64,000 nt of DNA from Tritrichomonas musculus (taxonomy: Eukaryota; Parabasalia; Tritrichomonadida; Tritrichomonadidae). Below, in pieces: positions 1-7,565 of this stretch. A program made the position numbers and the translations under genes. Location: positions 124,001 through 188,000 of the forward strand of contig JAPFFF010000068.1 of assembly GCA_039105265.1 (NCBI GenBank), written 5' to 3'. Below the pieces are notes generated by a model that was not told the DNA's origin, did not search any database, and worked only from the letters and a program-made list of their open reading frames with translations. Within the stretch, counting starts at the first letter, position 1, and each line of letters starts with the position of its first letter.

Positions 1-177
1 ATGGCATATATGCTCCAAGAAGCTGCAACCAATATGAATCACATCGATGATGTTCGTGTGATAATGAATGATGGAGATAGCTCAAATGAAGAAAAAGCTA
101 ACGAACTTGAATGCTTCTTCATTGAAGAATTAAAGGCAGGTTTGAAAAATCTCAAACGCTGGAACGAAAGGAAATAA
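1..177 (+). CDS. 3' part of an unknown ORF, possibly host flank
   Basis: An open frame runs from the first base to a TAA stop, giving up to 58 residues that end in a charged helical stretch (ELKAGLKNLKRWNERK). An ATG lies at base 1, but the frame may continue to the left, so the start is unknown. The base composition is less AT-extreme than the following region and the promoter cassette of Element A is not seen. I infer that this is flanking sequence outside Element A. No family is recognised. Confidence 0.4.
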   Translation: MAYMLQEAATNMNHIDDVRVIMNDGDSSNEEKANELECFFIEELKAGLKNLKRWNERK

Positions 178-563
178 TTAATTAAATAAACAATTCAATT
201 TACTGCATTTTTTGACACCCTTTTATTTTTTGCATTTTTTGACAATTCATTTTAAGATTTCTAATTGTGATATTTGAATTCTACGCCCTTGAAAACCTTA
301 AAAATATTAAAATCTTTGAAAAAGGTCCATTATTTTCCAAGATATATGTATTTCAAATTTTAAAAAATTCAATGGATGAAAAATTGAATATGGGGGTAAA
401 CAATTTGTCTCAAAAATATCTTGATAATTATTGAACCTTTTAGGAATATTTTAATAAATATAATCTTTATTATTAAAAATATAAATAATATTATAATATA
501 AAGGGAAAATTTTAAAATGCATAATCTGACACCCCTTTTATTTTTATTGCATTTTCTGACAAT
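178..563. other. AT-rich left end region of Element A, no gene seen
   Basis: This gene-free stretch separates the left flanking ORF from the integrase gene. It is extremely AT-rich and carries the unit TGCATTTTTTGACA in two pairs (204-249, 518-566). Position next to the integrase is where a Maverick terminus is expected. No matching inverted copy was found near 43-45 kb, so a terminal inverted repeat could not be demonstrated. Confidence 0.4.
204..249 (+). repeat. direct repeat copy 1 (TGCATTTTTTGACA pair)
   Basis: Two tandem units begin TGCATTTTTTGACA at 204 and 231; the first is followed by CCC and the second by ATTCA. The same arrangement recurs at 518-566. The TTTGACA core resembles the promoter cassettes of the left module, so the repeat may be a regulatory or integrase-binding site. 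Confidence 0.6.
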
Positions 564-566
564 TCA
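518..566 (+). repeat. direct repeat copy 2 (TGCATTTTCTGACA pair)
   Basis: Second copy of the paired unit at 204-249, with a few substitutions (TGCATAATCTGACACCCC, then TGCATTTTCTGACAATTCA). It abuts and overlaps the stop codon of the integrase gene. The two copies are spaced about 315 bases apart. Confidence 0.6.
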
Positions 567-1952
567 AATAGGATCTAATCTATAACGAGGTAATATTTGA
601 GTATTTCCTTTAAGATCTTGTATTAAATATTTACCATTTTGAAAACCTTTTACAAAAAATCTACCAGGTTGAGTTATTGATCGTCTTTTTTTAAGAGTGT
701 CTTTATTATTATATACAATTACTTCTTGGTTTTCTTTTAAATTATAACCTTTTTGAGCAGAAACATTATAATTAGCTTGAGAAATACGTCTACAAATAAA
801 AGTATATAAATCAGAATTATTTTGCATTTGACTAGGGGAAACATTCATACCTGCATATTTTGACAAAGTTAAGTGTGGGGCATTATTATATTGAACAACT
901 AATTCTTTTAATATTTCAGGGGAGATTTCTCGTTGAACTTCAAAAGCCATATCTCTCAAAGTTCTAATAATTCTATCAACTATACCTAATGAAGAATGTA
1001 ATGGGCTAGTTGTTTGTTTTTCACCTGGTTTTCGTAAAAATGATGGATAATGATAATCATCCATTCTATCAACAGGTTCCCATTTAATTCCATTTGAGTT
1101 TAAAAAATTTATTGTTTCTTCAGAACAAAAACCTTTTTCACCATCTCCGGTCAATATTTTAGGTTTCATTCCTTGTTGAAATAAAGTATTTAAAGCTTTT
1201 GTTATTGAAATAGATGTTTTTTGTCCAGCAGTCATAATTTTATTTATATCACCAAAACATTCTCTACCTAAAGGAATTGCATATAAATATCGACTATTGG
1301 CTTCTATACAAATTAAGTACCCAACATTTTTTTCAAACATAATATCAATTAAATAAGTACCAGGTTCACATAATTTATGTAAATAATATTTTTTATTCTT
1401 ATTAGTTGGAAATTGTTTCTTTTGAACATAATCATCTTCAGAAACATAATTTGGCTCAATAACTTTTTCAAATTGTTTTAATAGTACATGTCTTTTATTT
1501 TTATTTCTAAATGCAATATCAGGTACATTTGTTTTACCTTTGAATTCAACTATCATTCCTGGTTGTTCCATAATTTTTGTAATATATATTTCATACCATT
1601 CTTCCATAGTATATTTATCTTTACCTTTTTTCCATCCAGAGGTCAATTTTTCAAATTCAGGAAAAGTACGAATATTTTCATTATGTAAATTATTAATTAC
1701 ATGGTTCTCAATTTTTTCTTCAAAACTTAATTCATCATCAGGAATTTTTTCATCTGTGATTACAGGTAATGATTCAGATAATACTTTTCGAAATTCTGAA
1801 TAAGCATTATAAATTTGTTCAAATTCATCATCAGTTACAAAATCTTTTTGATATCCTTTATAATTTCTAGCTTCATTTGGCATTATTAATTTCTTTTGAT
1901 AAGCTTTCTTTTCTAAATAATTCATTAATTTTTCACCTTCTGACGATAACAT
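564..1952 (-). CDS. Maverick-type integrase (rve/DDE superfamily)
   Basis: This 462-residue protein would insert the element DNA into nuclear chromosomes. The retroviral-type core is visible. LIDIMF places an Asp near residue 203, ILTGDGEKGF an Asp near 270, and GIVDRIIRTLRD the conserved helix near 325-334. QYNNAPHLTL near 354-363 matches the post-core signature of retroviral and Maverick integrases. The C-terminal 60 residues (KGFQNGKYLI, LPRYRLDPI) look like a small SH3-like beta domain, and the N-terminal 190 residues are charged and helical. The gene is the outermost of Element A, as is common in Mavericks, and points toward the element end. It is divergent from the coiled-coil gene at 2010 across a CGGTTTTGACA motif. 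An alternative start lies ten residues in. Confidence 0.9.
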   Translation of the reverse strand: MLSSEGEKLMNYLEKKAYQKKLIMPNEARNYKGYQKDFVTDDEFEQIYNAYSEFRKVLSESLPVITDEKIPDDELSFEEKIENHVINNLHNENIRTFPEFEKLTSGWKKGKDKYTMEEWYEIYITKIMEQPGMIVEFKGKTNVPDIAFRNKNKRHVLLKQFEKVIEPNYVSEDDYVQKKQFPTNKNKKYYLHKLCEPGTYLIDIMFEKNVGYLICIEANSRYLYAIPLGRECFGDINKIMTAGQKTSISITKALNTLFQQGMKPKILTGDGEKGFCSEETINFLNSNGIKWEPVDRMDDYHYPSFLRKPGEKQTTSPLHSSLGIVDRIIRTLRDMAFEVQREISPEILKELVVQYNNAPHLTLSKYAGMNVSPSQMQNNSDLYTFICRRISQANYNVSAQKGYNLKENQEVIVYNNKDTLKKRRSITQPGRFFVKGFQNGKYLIQDLKGNTQILPRYRLDPI

Positions 1953-2009
1953 TTAAATTTCAATAAAGAGCGGTTTTGACAGACCATAATGTTATTTGTT
2001 TTCTTGATT
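1953..2009. promoter_or_regulatory. divergent promoter with CGGTTTTGACA
   Basis: The motif CGGTTTTGACA lies at 1971-1981, between the integrase start at 1952 on the minus strand and the coiled-coil gene at 2010 on the plus strand. The plus-strand continuation GACCATAATG resembles the GACCATTATT context upstream of the gene at 9760. Confidence 0.55.
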
Positions 2010-2321
2010 ATGTCAGAAAGTGCACTTGTCTCTAAACAATTGGAAATAAAATTGAAAATGGTACTGAAACAAAAAGAAGATAATAATAATGAATTCAAAA
2101 AGTTTTGGGATGAAGTTCGTGAAAGAGAAGAAAGAGAAGAAAGAGAAAAAAGAGAAACATCTAGATCAATGGGATCAGTTTCTGATAATCCTAAAGTTTA
2201 TCCAACGAAAGACCAAATCAAAAAGAAAGATGATGAATTTCGATTGGAAGCTGAAATAATTAACCTGGAAATACAAATCTTGAAAAAGAAAATTGCTGAA
2301 GCAAGAATTGAAGAACTTTAA
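2010..2321 (+). CDS. small charged coiled-coil protein
   Basis: The protein has 103 residues if translation starts at the ATG at 2010. An upstream in-frame ATG at 1989 lies inside the promoter-like sequence and is less likely. The sequence is almost entirely charged helix, with a Glu/Arg run (EREEREEREKRE) in the middle and a C-terminal heptad-like segment. It is the first of several coiled-coil microproteins in the left module. No family is recognised; small virion or regulatory proteins are possible roles. The gene ends TAAATAAA, which contains the trichomonad-style TAAA signal. Confidence 0.7.
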   Translation: MSESALVSKQLEIKLKMVLKQKEDNNNEFKKFWDEVREREEREEREKRETSRSMGSVSDNPKVYPTKDQIKKKDDEFRLEAEIINLEIQILKKKIAEARIEEL

Positions 2322-2330
2322 ATAAAAAAG

Positions 2331-2363
2331 CAGTTTTGACACTTCACTTTTATTTTTGTATTT
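2331..2363 (+). promoter_or_regulatory. TTTTGACA plus initiator promoter
   Basis: CAGTTTTGACA at 2331-2341 is followed by TTCACTTTTATTTTTG and an ATG at 2364. TCACT at 2344 fits the trichomonad initiator TCA-Y-T/A. The cassette recurs almost unchanged at 2609-2641. Confidence 0.65.
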
Positions 2364-2603
2364 ATGTCTAAATTGGAAGAAAAATTAATAAGTCTTCGAG
2401 AAGAATGGAAAGAAAAATGGAAACAAATAAGAAGAATTCAAAAAAATGCACCTAATTACACAAATGAGGATGCAATTATAATTTATGATGAATCCAAATT
2501 ATCGATGGATGATCAAGAAGAATTGGAACGATTACGAAGAGAAAGAGACCGACTCCGATATCAAATGAAAGAAATTCAAGAACGATTAAGAGAAATTAAA
2601 TAA
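2364..2603 (+). CDS. coiled-coil microprotein, MSKLEEK type
   Basis: This 79-residue highly charged helical protein begins MSKLEEKLISLREEW. It shares its N-terminus and a C-terminal ERLRRERDR-like segment with the next gene (MSKLQEA, DLRRERDK), so the two are probably tandem paralogues. Each has its own copy of the TTTTGACA promoter. No domain is recognised. A scaffold or DNA-packaging accessory role is conceivable but unsupported. Confidence 0.7.
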   Translation: MSKLEEKLISLREEWKEKWKQIRRIQKNAPNYTNEDAIIIYDESKLSMDDQEELERLRRERDRLRYQMKEIQERLREIK

Positions 2604-2608
2604 AAAAG

Positions 2609-2641
2609 CAGTTTTGACACTTCACTTTTATTTTTGTTTTC
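2609..2641 (+). promoter_or_regulatory. TTTTGACA plus initiator promoter, duplicate
   Basis: CAGTTTTGACA at 2609-2619, then TTCACTTTTATTTTTG, then an ATG at 2642. It is nearly identical over about 36 bases to the cassette at 2331, so promoter and gene were probably duplicated together. Confidence 0.65.
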
Positions 2642-2839
2642 ATGTCTAAATTGCAAGAAGCTTACGAGAAATGGGATATCTTAGATGAACAAATAAATGA
2701 CATCGAAAAAAAGGCAGGGATTATTGGTAATCAAAGGGTTTATGATGATAAAGATTTTAGAAAATTAATGGATTTACGAAGAGAAAGAGACAAAGTAGAA
2801 AAAGAAATTGAACTTTTAAGAAAAGAATTAAATAAATAA
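2642..2839 (+). CDS. coiled-coil microprotein, MSKLQEA type
   Basis: This 65-residue charged helical protein is a probable paralogue of the gene immediately upstream: both begin MSKL and both contain an LRRERD segment. It ends with AAATAAATAAA and is tail-to-tail with the helicase gene, leaving only a few bases between the stops. Function is unknown. Confidence 0.65.
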   Translation: MSKLQEAYEKWDILDEQINDIEKKAGIIGNQRVYDDKDFRKLMDLRRERDKVEKEIELLRKELNK

Positions 2840-2842
2840 AAG

Positions 2843-4546
2843 TTACCTTAATCTATATTTCTTATCATTATTATTGAATGAGCAGTATTGTAAAATTTTT
2901 TGATGAAATTCTTGATAAGTTATGGATCTGAAATTTTTTGCTTTTGCCCATTTTTTAAATTCAGTCCAGGCTTCAAAAGCTACATAACCATTTCTGAATT
3001 TTTGTAAGTTTTCCTCAATAAATAATTTTTCAGGAGATTTTGAAAAGTTCATTAAATTCATTCTTGCCTCAGTTGTAGGAAATTGTGCTGGATAGAAATT
3101 TGATAAATCAACAGTCAAGAAAAAAGTAATTAAATTGTTTTTGAAATCGTCCCTCTTAATTAGATTACGTAAAGGTTGAAAATAGTCTTGGCCTTTCATT
3201 GGATAACAATTTGTAACAACAAATCTTCTATCGTCTTCATCAATTCGAATAGGAGCAGGATTGTTTGTTAAGAAGATGAAATTGGCAACATTTTCTTTAG
3301 ATTCAGGATTTCTATGTTTTCCTTCAATAGGAGCGAATCTTTCTGTGATTAACGTTTTTAATCTTTCATGTTGTTTAAGATATTTTCGATCGTTTTTATT
3401 AATATCTTCCTTTTCTGAACATACCAATAATTTTTTGTTTAAGATTTGTAAATTAAAATTGCTTGTAATATTATCAAAGTTTGCATTTGGATCAGAATAT
3501 TCACCTAAAAGTTGACAAAGAACATTAGTAAATGTATTTTTCCCACAACCCTGTATACCAATAAGAACTAATGCAGTACCTGTTTTACCATCTGGATGTT
3601 GAAAAATAAATGAAATCCATTTAATGATATAATCATATAATTCTTGATTAGAATTTGCAATAACTCTAAAAATATGATCCAAATATGGTTGAATCACATT
3701 TTGTGTACAAAGAATTAATCTTGAATAAGGATACCAATGAAAATATGAAAAAATGTTTGGATCTTCGGAATAGAATTTCATTGATTCATAAGTAATGAAA
3801 TCCATATTCTTCCCAAAGGAAACAACATCAAATGCAGTAATTGCTTTCTTTGTATTTTTACCAACTTTTGAATACCCTAATTTAATATTTTTCAATATTG
3901 GCGCAAATTGAGTAGGATTTAACATTTCTAACGTATTTGATTGTTTAATTATGAAGATATTGTCTAGTTGAATATAACAACAAACTTTTTTGAAATCAGT
4001 AAAGAAATCCCCAACACGAATTCCAGTAGAAGAATATTTTCTTTCATAATTCTTATTTTTAAATGAGATTATTGAACAATTTTCACCAAAATCAATTTGA
4101 ACAAATTGGTTAATTGTATTATTGAAATATTTCTCCCAAATAACATTTCTTTGAGATTCTGAGAGTGCATTCAAAATTGGGAAGATCCAATGATTTGAAA
4201 CTTCTGGATGATTTTCTTGACTACCAATTGCTTGAAGATCTTGTTCAGAATTATCTTGATTTGATAAGTACCAATTTTTCACAATATCATACAAAACGTT
4301 TGAAACAAATGGAGAACGAAATATATATTTGATAGAAGTTGTTAAATTTTCAAGTGTTGGTTCAAATAAATTTAATAATCCAACAACATCATCAGGAAAC
4401 AATTGAATGAGATTTGTATTTATTTGAAAATCACGATCATGAAACTCTTGACCTTGATATTGAGGAAAGACATTCTCATTTATATTTTCCATTTGTCTAG
4501 CTTCGGGAATTAAGAAATCATCAGAGAGGAGGGTTGGTTGATTCAT
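2843..4546 (-). CDS. superfamily 3 helicase (D5/P4-alpha-like)
   Basis: The start is taken at the ATG at 4546, giving MNQPTLL and 567 residues. A further upstream in-frame ATG lies inside the promoter. The C-terminal half is a viral SF3 AAA+ helicase: Walker A GIQGCGKNT near residues 330-338, the Walker B region KLLVCSEKED near 372-381, the sensor segment FIFLTNN near 423-429, and the Arg pair in DEDDRRF near 437-443. The last 60 residues (YVAFEAWTEFKKWAK and following) look like a winged-helix DNA-binding tail. The N-terminal 320 residues have no recognisable primase motif. SF3 helicases unwind the replication fork in many DNA viruses and fit with the polymerase at 10055. The gene is divergent from the one at 4597 across a shared promoter. 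Confidence 0.88.
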   Translation of the reverse strand: MNQPTLLSDDFLIPEARQMENINENVFPQYQGQEFHDRDFQINTNLIQLFPDDVVGLLNLFEPTLENLTTSIKYIFRSPFVSNVLYDIVKNWYLSNQDNSEQDLQAIGSQENHPEVSNHWIFPILNALSESQRNVIWEKYFNNTINQFVQIDFGENCSIISFKNKNYERKYSSTGIRVGDFFTDFKKVCCYIQLDNIFIIKQSNTLEMLNPTQFAPILKNIKLGYSKVGKNTKKAITAFDVVSFGKNMDFITYESMKFYSEDPNIFSYFHWYPYSRLILCTQNVIQPYLDHIFRVIANSNQELYDYIIKWISFIFQHPDGKTGTALVLIGIQGCGKNTFTNVLCQLLGEYSDPNANFDNITSNFNLQILNKKLLVCSEKEDINKNDRKYLKQHERLKTLITERFAPIEGKHRNPESKENVANFIFLTNNPAPIRIDEDDRRFVVTNCYPMKGQDYFQPLRNLIKRDDFKNNLITFFLTVDLSNFYPAQFPTTEARMNLMNFSKSPEKLFIEENLQKFRNGYVAFEAWTEFKKWAKAKNFRSITYQEFHQKILQYCSFNNNDKKYRLR

Positions 4547-4596
4547 CGATACAAAAATAAAAGTGACTGTCAAAACCGTTTTTCATTTTTTAATTA
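4547..4596. promoter_or_regulatory. divergent promoter, helicase and 4597 gene
   Basis: Read on the minus strand, CGGTTTTGACA (4578 to 4568) is followed by GTCACTTTTATTTTTG and the helicase ATG. Read on the plus strand, AACCGTTTTTCATTTTTT precedes the ATG at 4597. One AACCG/CGGTT core appears to serve both directions. Confidence 0.6.
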
Positions 4597-5142
4597 ATGT
4601 CAAGTGATAACGAATTACCTCTACACTATTCAACTGGGGGTTCACCTCAATATCAATTATCACCAAACATGCAAAATTTAAATAATAGTTTTCAAAACTT
4701 TGTTGTCAATAATGAAATTGATGAATGGGAAATAGACCGTGATTTTAATGAACCTCAACCAATAAATACATCAACGTCTCCAAACGAAGAAGAATTTTAT
4801 GCAGGAATCAATCAAATTGTAGAAAAACAATTAGAAGAACATCCAGCAAATCCAAACCGTCACGGAAATCCAAGACCTCCAAACCCACAAGATGAATTTG
4901 GAAAAAGTTACCATGACCGAGATGATTTCGGGAACTTTTTGAAAATTCTTGAAAAAAGAGAATATCCATCGGACGAAATAGTAAATTTATATAATATATT
5001 TTTCCATACTACTATTTCAAAAAAAGGTTTTGGAAAATTAAGGGAGGTCAAAGAAAATTTTAAAAATAAAAGATTGGTAAGATTTGGTTCTCAAAAAACT
5101 TGGTATTTCAAAAGAAATCAAAAAATTGTTAATGCGCATTAA
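4597..5142 (+). CDS. unknown 181-residue protein with HDRD motif
   Basis: The N-terminal half is Asn/Pro/Glu-rich and probably disordered. The C-terminal 70 residues (from YHDRDDFGNF to KTWYFKRNQK) look compact and basic, with a pattern reminiscent of a winged-helix domain. HDRD also occurs near the N-terminus of the divergent helicase, and HDKD occurs in both capsid-type proteins. The stop codon falls inside the first unit of the decamer repeat at 5131-5180. The gene shares a promoter with the helicase, which hints at a replication role. No family is recognised. Confidence 0.65.
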   Translation: MSSDNELPLHYSTGGSPQYQLSPNMQNLNNSFQNFVVNNEIDEWEIDRDFNEPQPINTSTSPNEEEFYAGINQIVEKQLEEHPANPNRHGNPRPPNPQDEFGKSYHDRDDFGNFLKILEKREYPSDEIVNLYNIFFHTTISKKGFGKLREVKENFKNKRLVRFGSQKTWYFKRNQKIVNAH

Positions 5143-5180
5143 TGCTCAGTAATGCTCAGTAATGCTCAGTAATGCGCATT
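5131..5180. repeat. five tandem decamers with palindromic ends
   Basis: Exactly five 10-base units: AATGCGCATT, AATGCTCAGT three times, AATGCGCATT. The outer unit AATGCGCATT is a perfect self-palindrome. A period of one helical turn suggests a protein-binding array such as an origin iteron, operator or terminator. It begins in the last codons of the preceding gene. Confidence 0.85.
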
Positions 5181-5331
5181 AACCAAAAATTTTCACTCAC
5201 AAAAAGTTTAATAAAAATTTTAATTCAAAAAGTTCATTTTTTATTTATTTATCTTTCTCAAAAGGTTTATAAATAAATGGCCAAACAAATATTAAAATTT
5301 TAATTCAAAAAGTTAAAAATTTAAATTTTTA
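5181..5331. other. AT-rich spacer with orphan promoter-like copy
   Basis: The spacer contains ATTTTAATTCAAAAAGTT twice (around 5216 and 5295). The sequence ATTCAAAAAGTTCATTTTTT also occurs directly upstream of the gene at 5654. Here it is not followed by a gene-length frame, so it looks like a stray promoter duplicate. Confidence 0.4.
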
Positions 5332-5601
5332 TTAAAGATTTTTATCTTCTAATTTTTGTTGATATTTTTGGAGATCATCATGAAATTTTTTTCGTAGAGC
5401 CGTTAAATTTTTCATTATTTTTTCGAATTTTTGTTTTTTCATTTCCAGACGGTCAATATCTCTTTTGATTCGTGAAGCATAAGAATTTAGAGACTGGATT
5501 TTATCAATTTGTTCCATAAGTTGTCTTTCTTCATTATGACATTTCTCTTTTTTGAAAGACATCCACAAAATCAACAAAATGATGATCATGAACAATCTCA
5601 T
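5332..5601 (-). CDS. small membrane-anchored coiled-coil protein
   Basis: This 89-residue protein has an N-terminal hydrophobic helix (FMIIILLILWMSF) directly after MRL, then a charged helical region rich in Lys, Glu and Gln to the end. That pattern fits an N-terminal membrane anchor with a coiled-coil stalk, or a signal peptide followed by a coiled coil. It shares a symmetrical promoter with the gene at 5654. No family is recognised. Confidence 0.65.
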   Translation of the reverse strand: MRLFMIIILLILWMSFKKEKCHNEERQLMEQIDKIQSLNSYASRIKRDIDRLEMKKQKFEKIMKNLTALRKKFHDDLQKYQQKLEDKNL

Positions 5602-5653
5602 AAATAAAAATGAAAACCGTTAGAACGGTTATTCAAAAAGTTCATTTTTTTAA
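5602..5653. promoter_or_regulatory. symmetrical divergent promoter AACCGT-N4-ACGGTT
   Basis: AACCGTTAGAACGGTT (5615-5630) is an inverted repeat of AACCGT around four bases. On the minus strand it is followed by TTCATTTTTATTT and the ATG at 5601. On the plus strand it is followed by ATTCAAAAAGTTCATTTTTT and the ATG at 5654. Both sides therefore carry TCATTTTT initiator-like sequences. Confidence 0.65.
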
Positions 5654-5917
5654 ATGCAGGGCCAACAAAGTTTACCTAGTGAAAAACAAAAAGAATTAAT
5701 AAATTTATTAAAATTCACTAGAGGTGAAATTGAAAAAACTTGTGATCAAATGATCAAAATGACTGAGGAATTCTTTGATCAAGAAATTGATTTAAAAAAT
5801 GATTCTCGTCCAGAGAGACAAGAACAATTACATTCTTTACTAATAACAGTTGGGATTTTAGCAACTTCCAACAGAGAGAATTTCCAAAAATTGGAAGAAA
5901 CGTTAAAGAATAAATAA
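5654..5917 (+). CDS. small helical protein, unknown
   Basis: This 87-residue, largely helical charged protein contains one less polar segment (LLITVGILAT) flanked by charged helices. It is expressed from the right side of the symmetrical promoter. The stop region AAATAAACA contains TAAA. No family is recognised. Confidence 0.6.
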   Translation: MQGQQSLPSEKQKELINLLKFTRGEIEKTCDQMIKMTEEFFDQEIDLKNDSRPERQEQLHSLLITVGILATSNRENFQKLEETLKNK

Positions 5918-5920
5918 ACA

Positions 5921-5952
5921 TAACCGTTTTTTAACCGCTTTCATTTTTATTT
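5921..5952 (+). promoter_or_regulatory. AACCG-type promoter with TCATTTTTATTT
   Basis: TAACCGTTTTTTAACCGCTT is followed by TCATTTTTATTTATG. There are two AACCG motifs in tandem, then an initiator-like TCATT. The TTTTGACA core is absent, so this belongs to the second promoter type of the left module. Confidence 0.6.
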
Positions 5953-6213
5953 ATGACTGTTACTGAACAAGACCTTGAATTAGAATTTAGAAAATTGTTC
6001 AAAAATGATATCGTGTCTGATTTCCGACATTTAAAGTTATTTTTCATGTTCAAATTAAATGTTATGATCAATGATCTTGAAAATAACAATCTTGATCGAT
6101 TTAAGAAAGAAGTTCATAACACACCATTTGTTTTCACAACAATGATTGAACATGATTTCTTTGATAAAATTCAAATCTACAATTCAAGAGAGAAAATTTT
6201 AACTACTCCTTAA
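5953..6213 (+). CDS. small protein, unknown
   Basis: This 86-residue protein begins MTVTEQDLELEFRKLF and has alternating hydrophobic and charged helical segments. No domain is recognised. Its clear promoter and compact spacing support a real gene. Confidence 0.6.
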   Translation: MTVTEQDLELEFRKLFKNDIVSDFRHLKLFFMFKLNVMINDLENNNLDRFKKEVHNTPFVFTTMIEHDFFDKIQIYNSREKILTTP

Positions 6214-6249
6214 TAAATAAAAAAGATTAAATTTGTTTATTTAATTTTT

Positions 6250-6480
6250 TTAAAGTCCAACTGAGTCAGAGTCTGAATGAAAATTTTCAGTTTGAAATTT
6301 GGTTTGATTTTTGTAAAAGATAATTCCAAGAGCAAGAATCATGAGAATTAGTAATGGAATAGATACAGATAAACCTATTATTTTTGATACATTCTTTTGT
6401 TCAATATCTGATGGAGAGAATTGATATGAGAAATTGAAATTGAAAAAATAGGATTCAGAGAATTGATCTGATATAGTGAA
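6250..6480 (-). other. minus-strand open segment with a hydrophobic helix
   Basis: A minus-strand reading contains a strongly hydrophobic stretch (LSVSIPLLILMILALGIIF) followed by a short tail ending in DSDSVGL and a TAA stop. It has the look of a transmembrane helix with an acidic cytoplasmic tail. It lies next to the ectodomain-type ORF at 6378-7565; its relation to that ORF is not resolved here. Confidence 0.4.
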
Positions 6481-7565
6481 TTGAAAAGATGGCGAACGTG
6501 ATGGACTAAATGTTGGAGATAAAGATGGTGAACGTGATGGACTAAATGTTGGAGATAAAGATGTGGTGGAATGTTGGTGAAAATGATGGGCGGAATGTTG
6601 GTGAACGTGATGGTGAAAATGATGGGCGGAATGTTGGTGAACGTGATGGTGAACGTGATGGTGAAAGAGATGGTGAAAGTGATGGTGAAAATGATGGAGA
6701 ATGATGGTGAAAGAGATGGTGAACGTGATGGTGTTTGAATTGGAGGATCTTTGAGATAGAATAACCCACGTAATCCGATTTCATTATGTTGAATAGTAAT
6801 TAATAATGTTGTATCAATTGGTGAGAATGTTGGTGATTCATAAGCAATCAAAAAAGGTTTATTATTTGGTAACATTTTTTCAGGAAAGAGATAATGTTCT
6901 GAATTCCATAAAAGATCACCTTGGTAAAAAGAATTTGAATTCATAACAATTATCCAAAATTTAGAACCATAAAATGTTATCTTTTTGACTCCTTCTGAAG
7001 AACCAGAAACAAAACATCTATGATATGGATTGTTCACATTTGATGGATCATCATCTTTATCAAACCAATTTCCACTTACAATTTCCCAGTCATTACATGG
7101 AATATATTCAGCATTATCAGGTATTCCTTCAATTGCTGGAGATAAAGATTCCTGTCTTAAATATGCAATACCTCGAAATTGGATGCTTCTATGTTGTTGA
7201 ACATTAATAATAATATTTGTTAGCATTAGGGGAAATTCATTTGATTCAAAGACAATTATCCAATCTTGTTCAACGTTGGAATATTCATTGATGAGATATT
7301 TTTGAGAATTCCATAAAAGTTCGGCCTCATCATGACGGGTAGAAATTTTTCCAATGATCCAAAATTTCCTGGCAGTAAATGATTGTTTAAGTGTTAAATT
7401 GTTTGTTGTTGCATAATTTGTCCAACATGATAAGTCATCATTTGGTATAACTGATTTCCATTCTCCATTAACAATTTCCCAATCAAAACAAGAAATCCAT
7501 TCAGCATCATCAGGTATTCCTTCAATTGATGGGCGATTAATGAGTATCAAAAAGATAACGAACAT
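6378..7565 (-). CDS. secreted or surface protein, duplicated ectodomain
   Basis: This 395-residue ORF starts with a short hydrophobic segment (FVIFLILI), consistent with a signal peptide. Two tandem copies of a domain of about 130 residues follow (near 14-138 and 139-275). Shared marks are IEGIPD-AE, DWEIV-G-W, KFWII, LLWNS, YL, ES-F and RG--YL. The pattern of strands and conserved aromatic residues suggests a beta-sandwich, perhaps carbohydrate-binding; this is inference. After the second copy comes a low-complexity Pro/Ser-rich start of a minisatellite region. A repeat stalk suggests an envelope or surface adhesin, which would be unusual for a Polinton. Its promoter is the AACCGCTTTCATTTTTATT type, shared with 7617. 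Confidence 0.65.
   Translation of the reverse strand: MFVIFLILINRPSIEGIPDDAEWISCFDWEIVNGEWKSVIPNDDLSCWTNYATTNNLTLKQSFTARKFWIIGKISTRHDEAELLWNSQKYLINEYSNVEQDWIIVFESNEFPLMLTNIIINVQQHRSIQFRGIAYLRQESLSPAIEGIPDNAEYIPCNDWEIVSGNWFDKDDDPSNVNNPYHRCFVSGSSEGVKKITFYGSKFWIIVMNSNSFYQGDLLWNSEHYLFPEKMLPNNKPFLIAYESPTFSPIDTTLLITIQHNEIGLRGLFYLKDPPIQTPSRSPSLSPSFSIIFTITFTISFTITFTITFTNIPPIIFTITFTNIPPIIFTNIPPHLYLQHLVHHVHHLYLQHLVHHVRHLFNSLYQINSLNPIFSISISHINSLHQILNKRMYQK
6488..6735. repeat. GGTGAACGTGATGG minisatellite
   Basis: Tandem, imperfect 12-15-base units built from GGTGAAMGTGATGG and GGCGGAATGTTGGTGA, plus two copies of GGACTAAATGTTGGAGATAA. In one minus-strand frame the array encodes Ser-Pro-Ser type repeats (SPSFSPSLSPS, SPTFRPSFSPS), typical of an extended stalk. 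Such arrays change length quickly. Confidence 0.8.

Noticed and set aside
5131-5180. CRISPR-like array
   Set aside because: The units are 10 bases and directly adjacent, without spacers.
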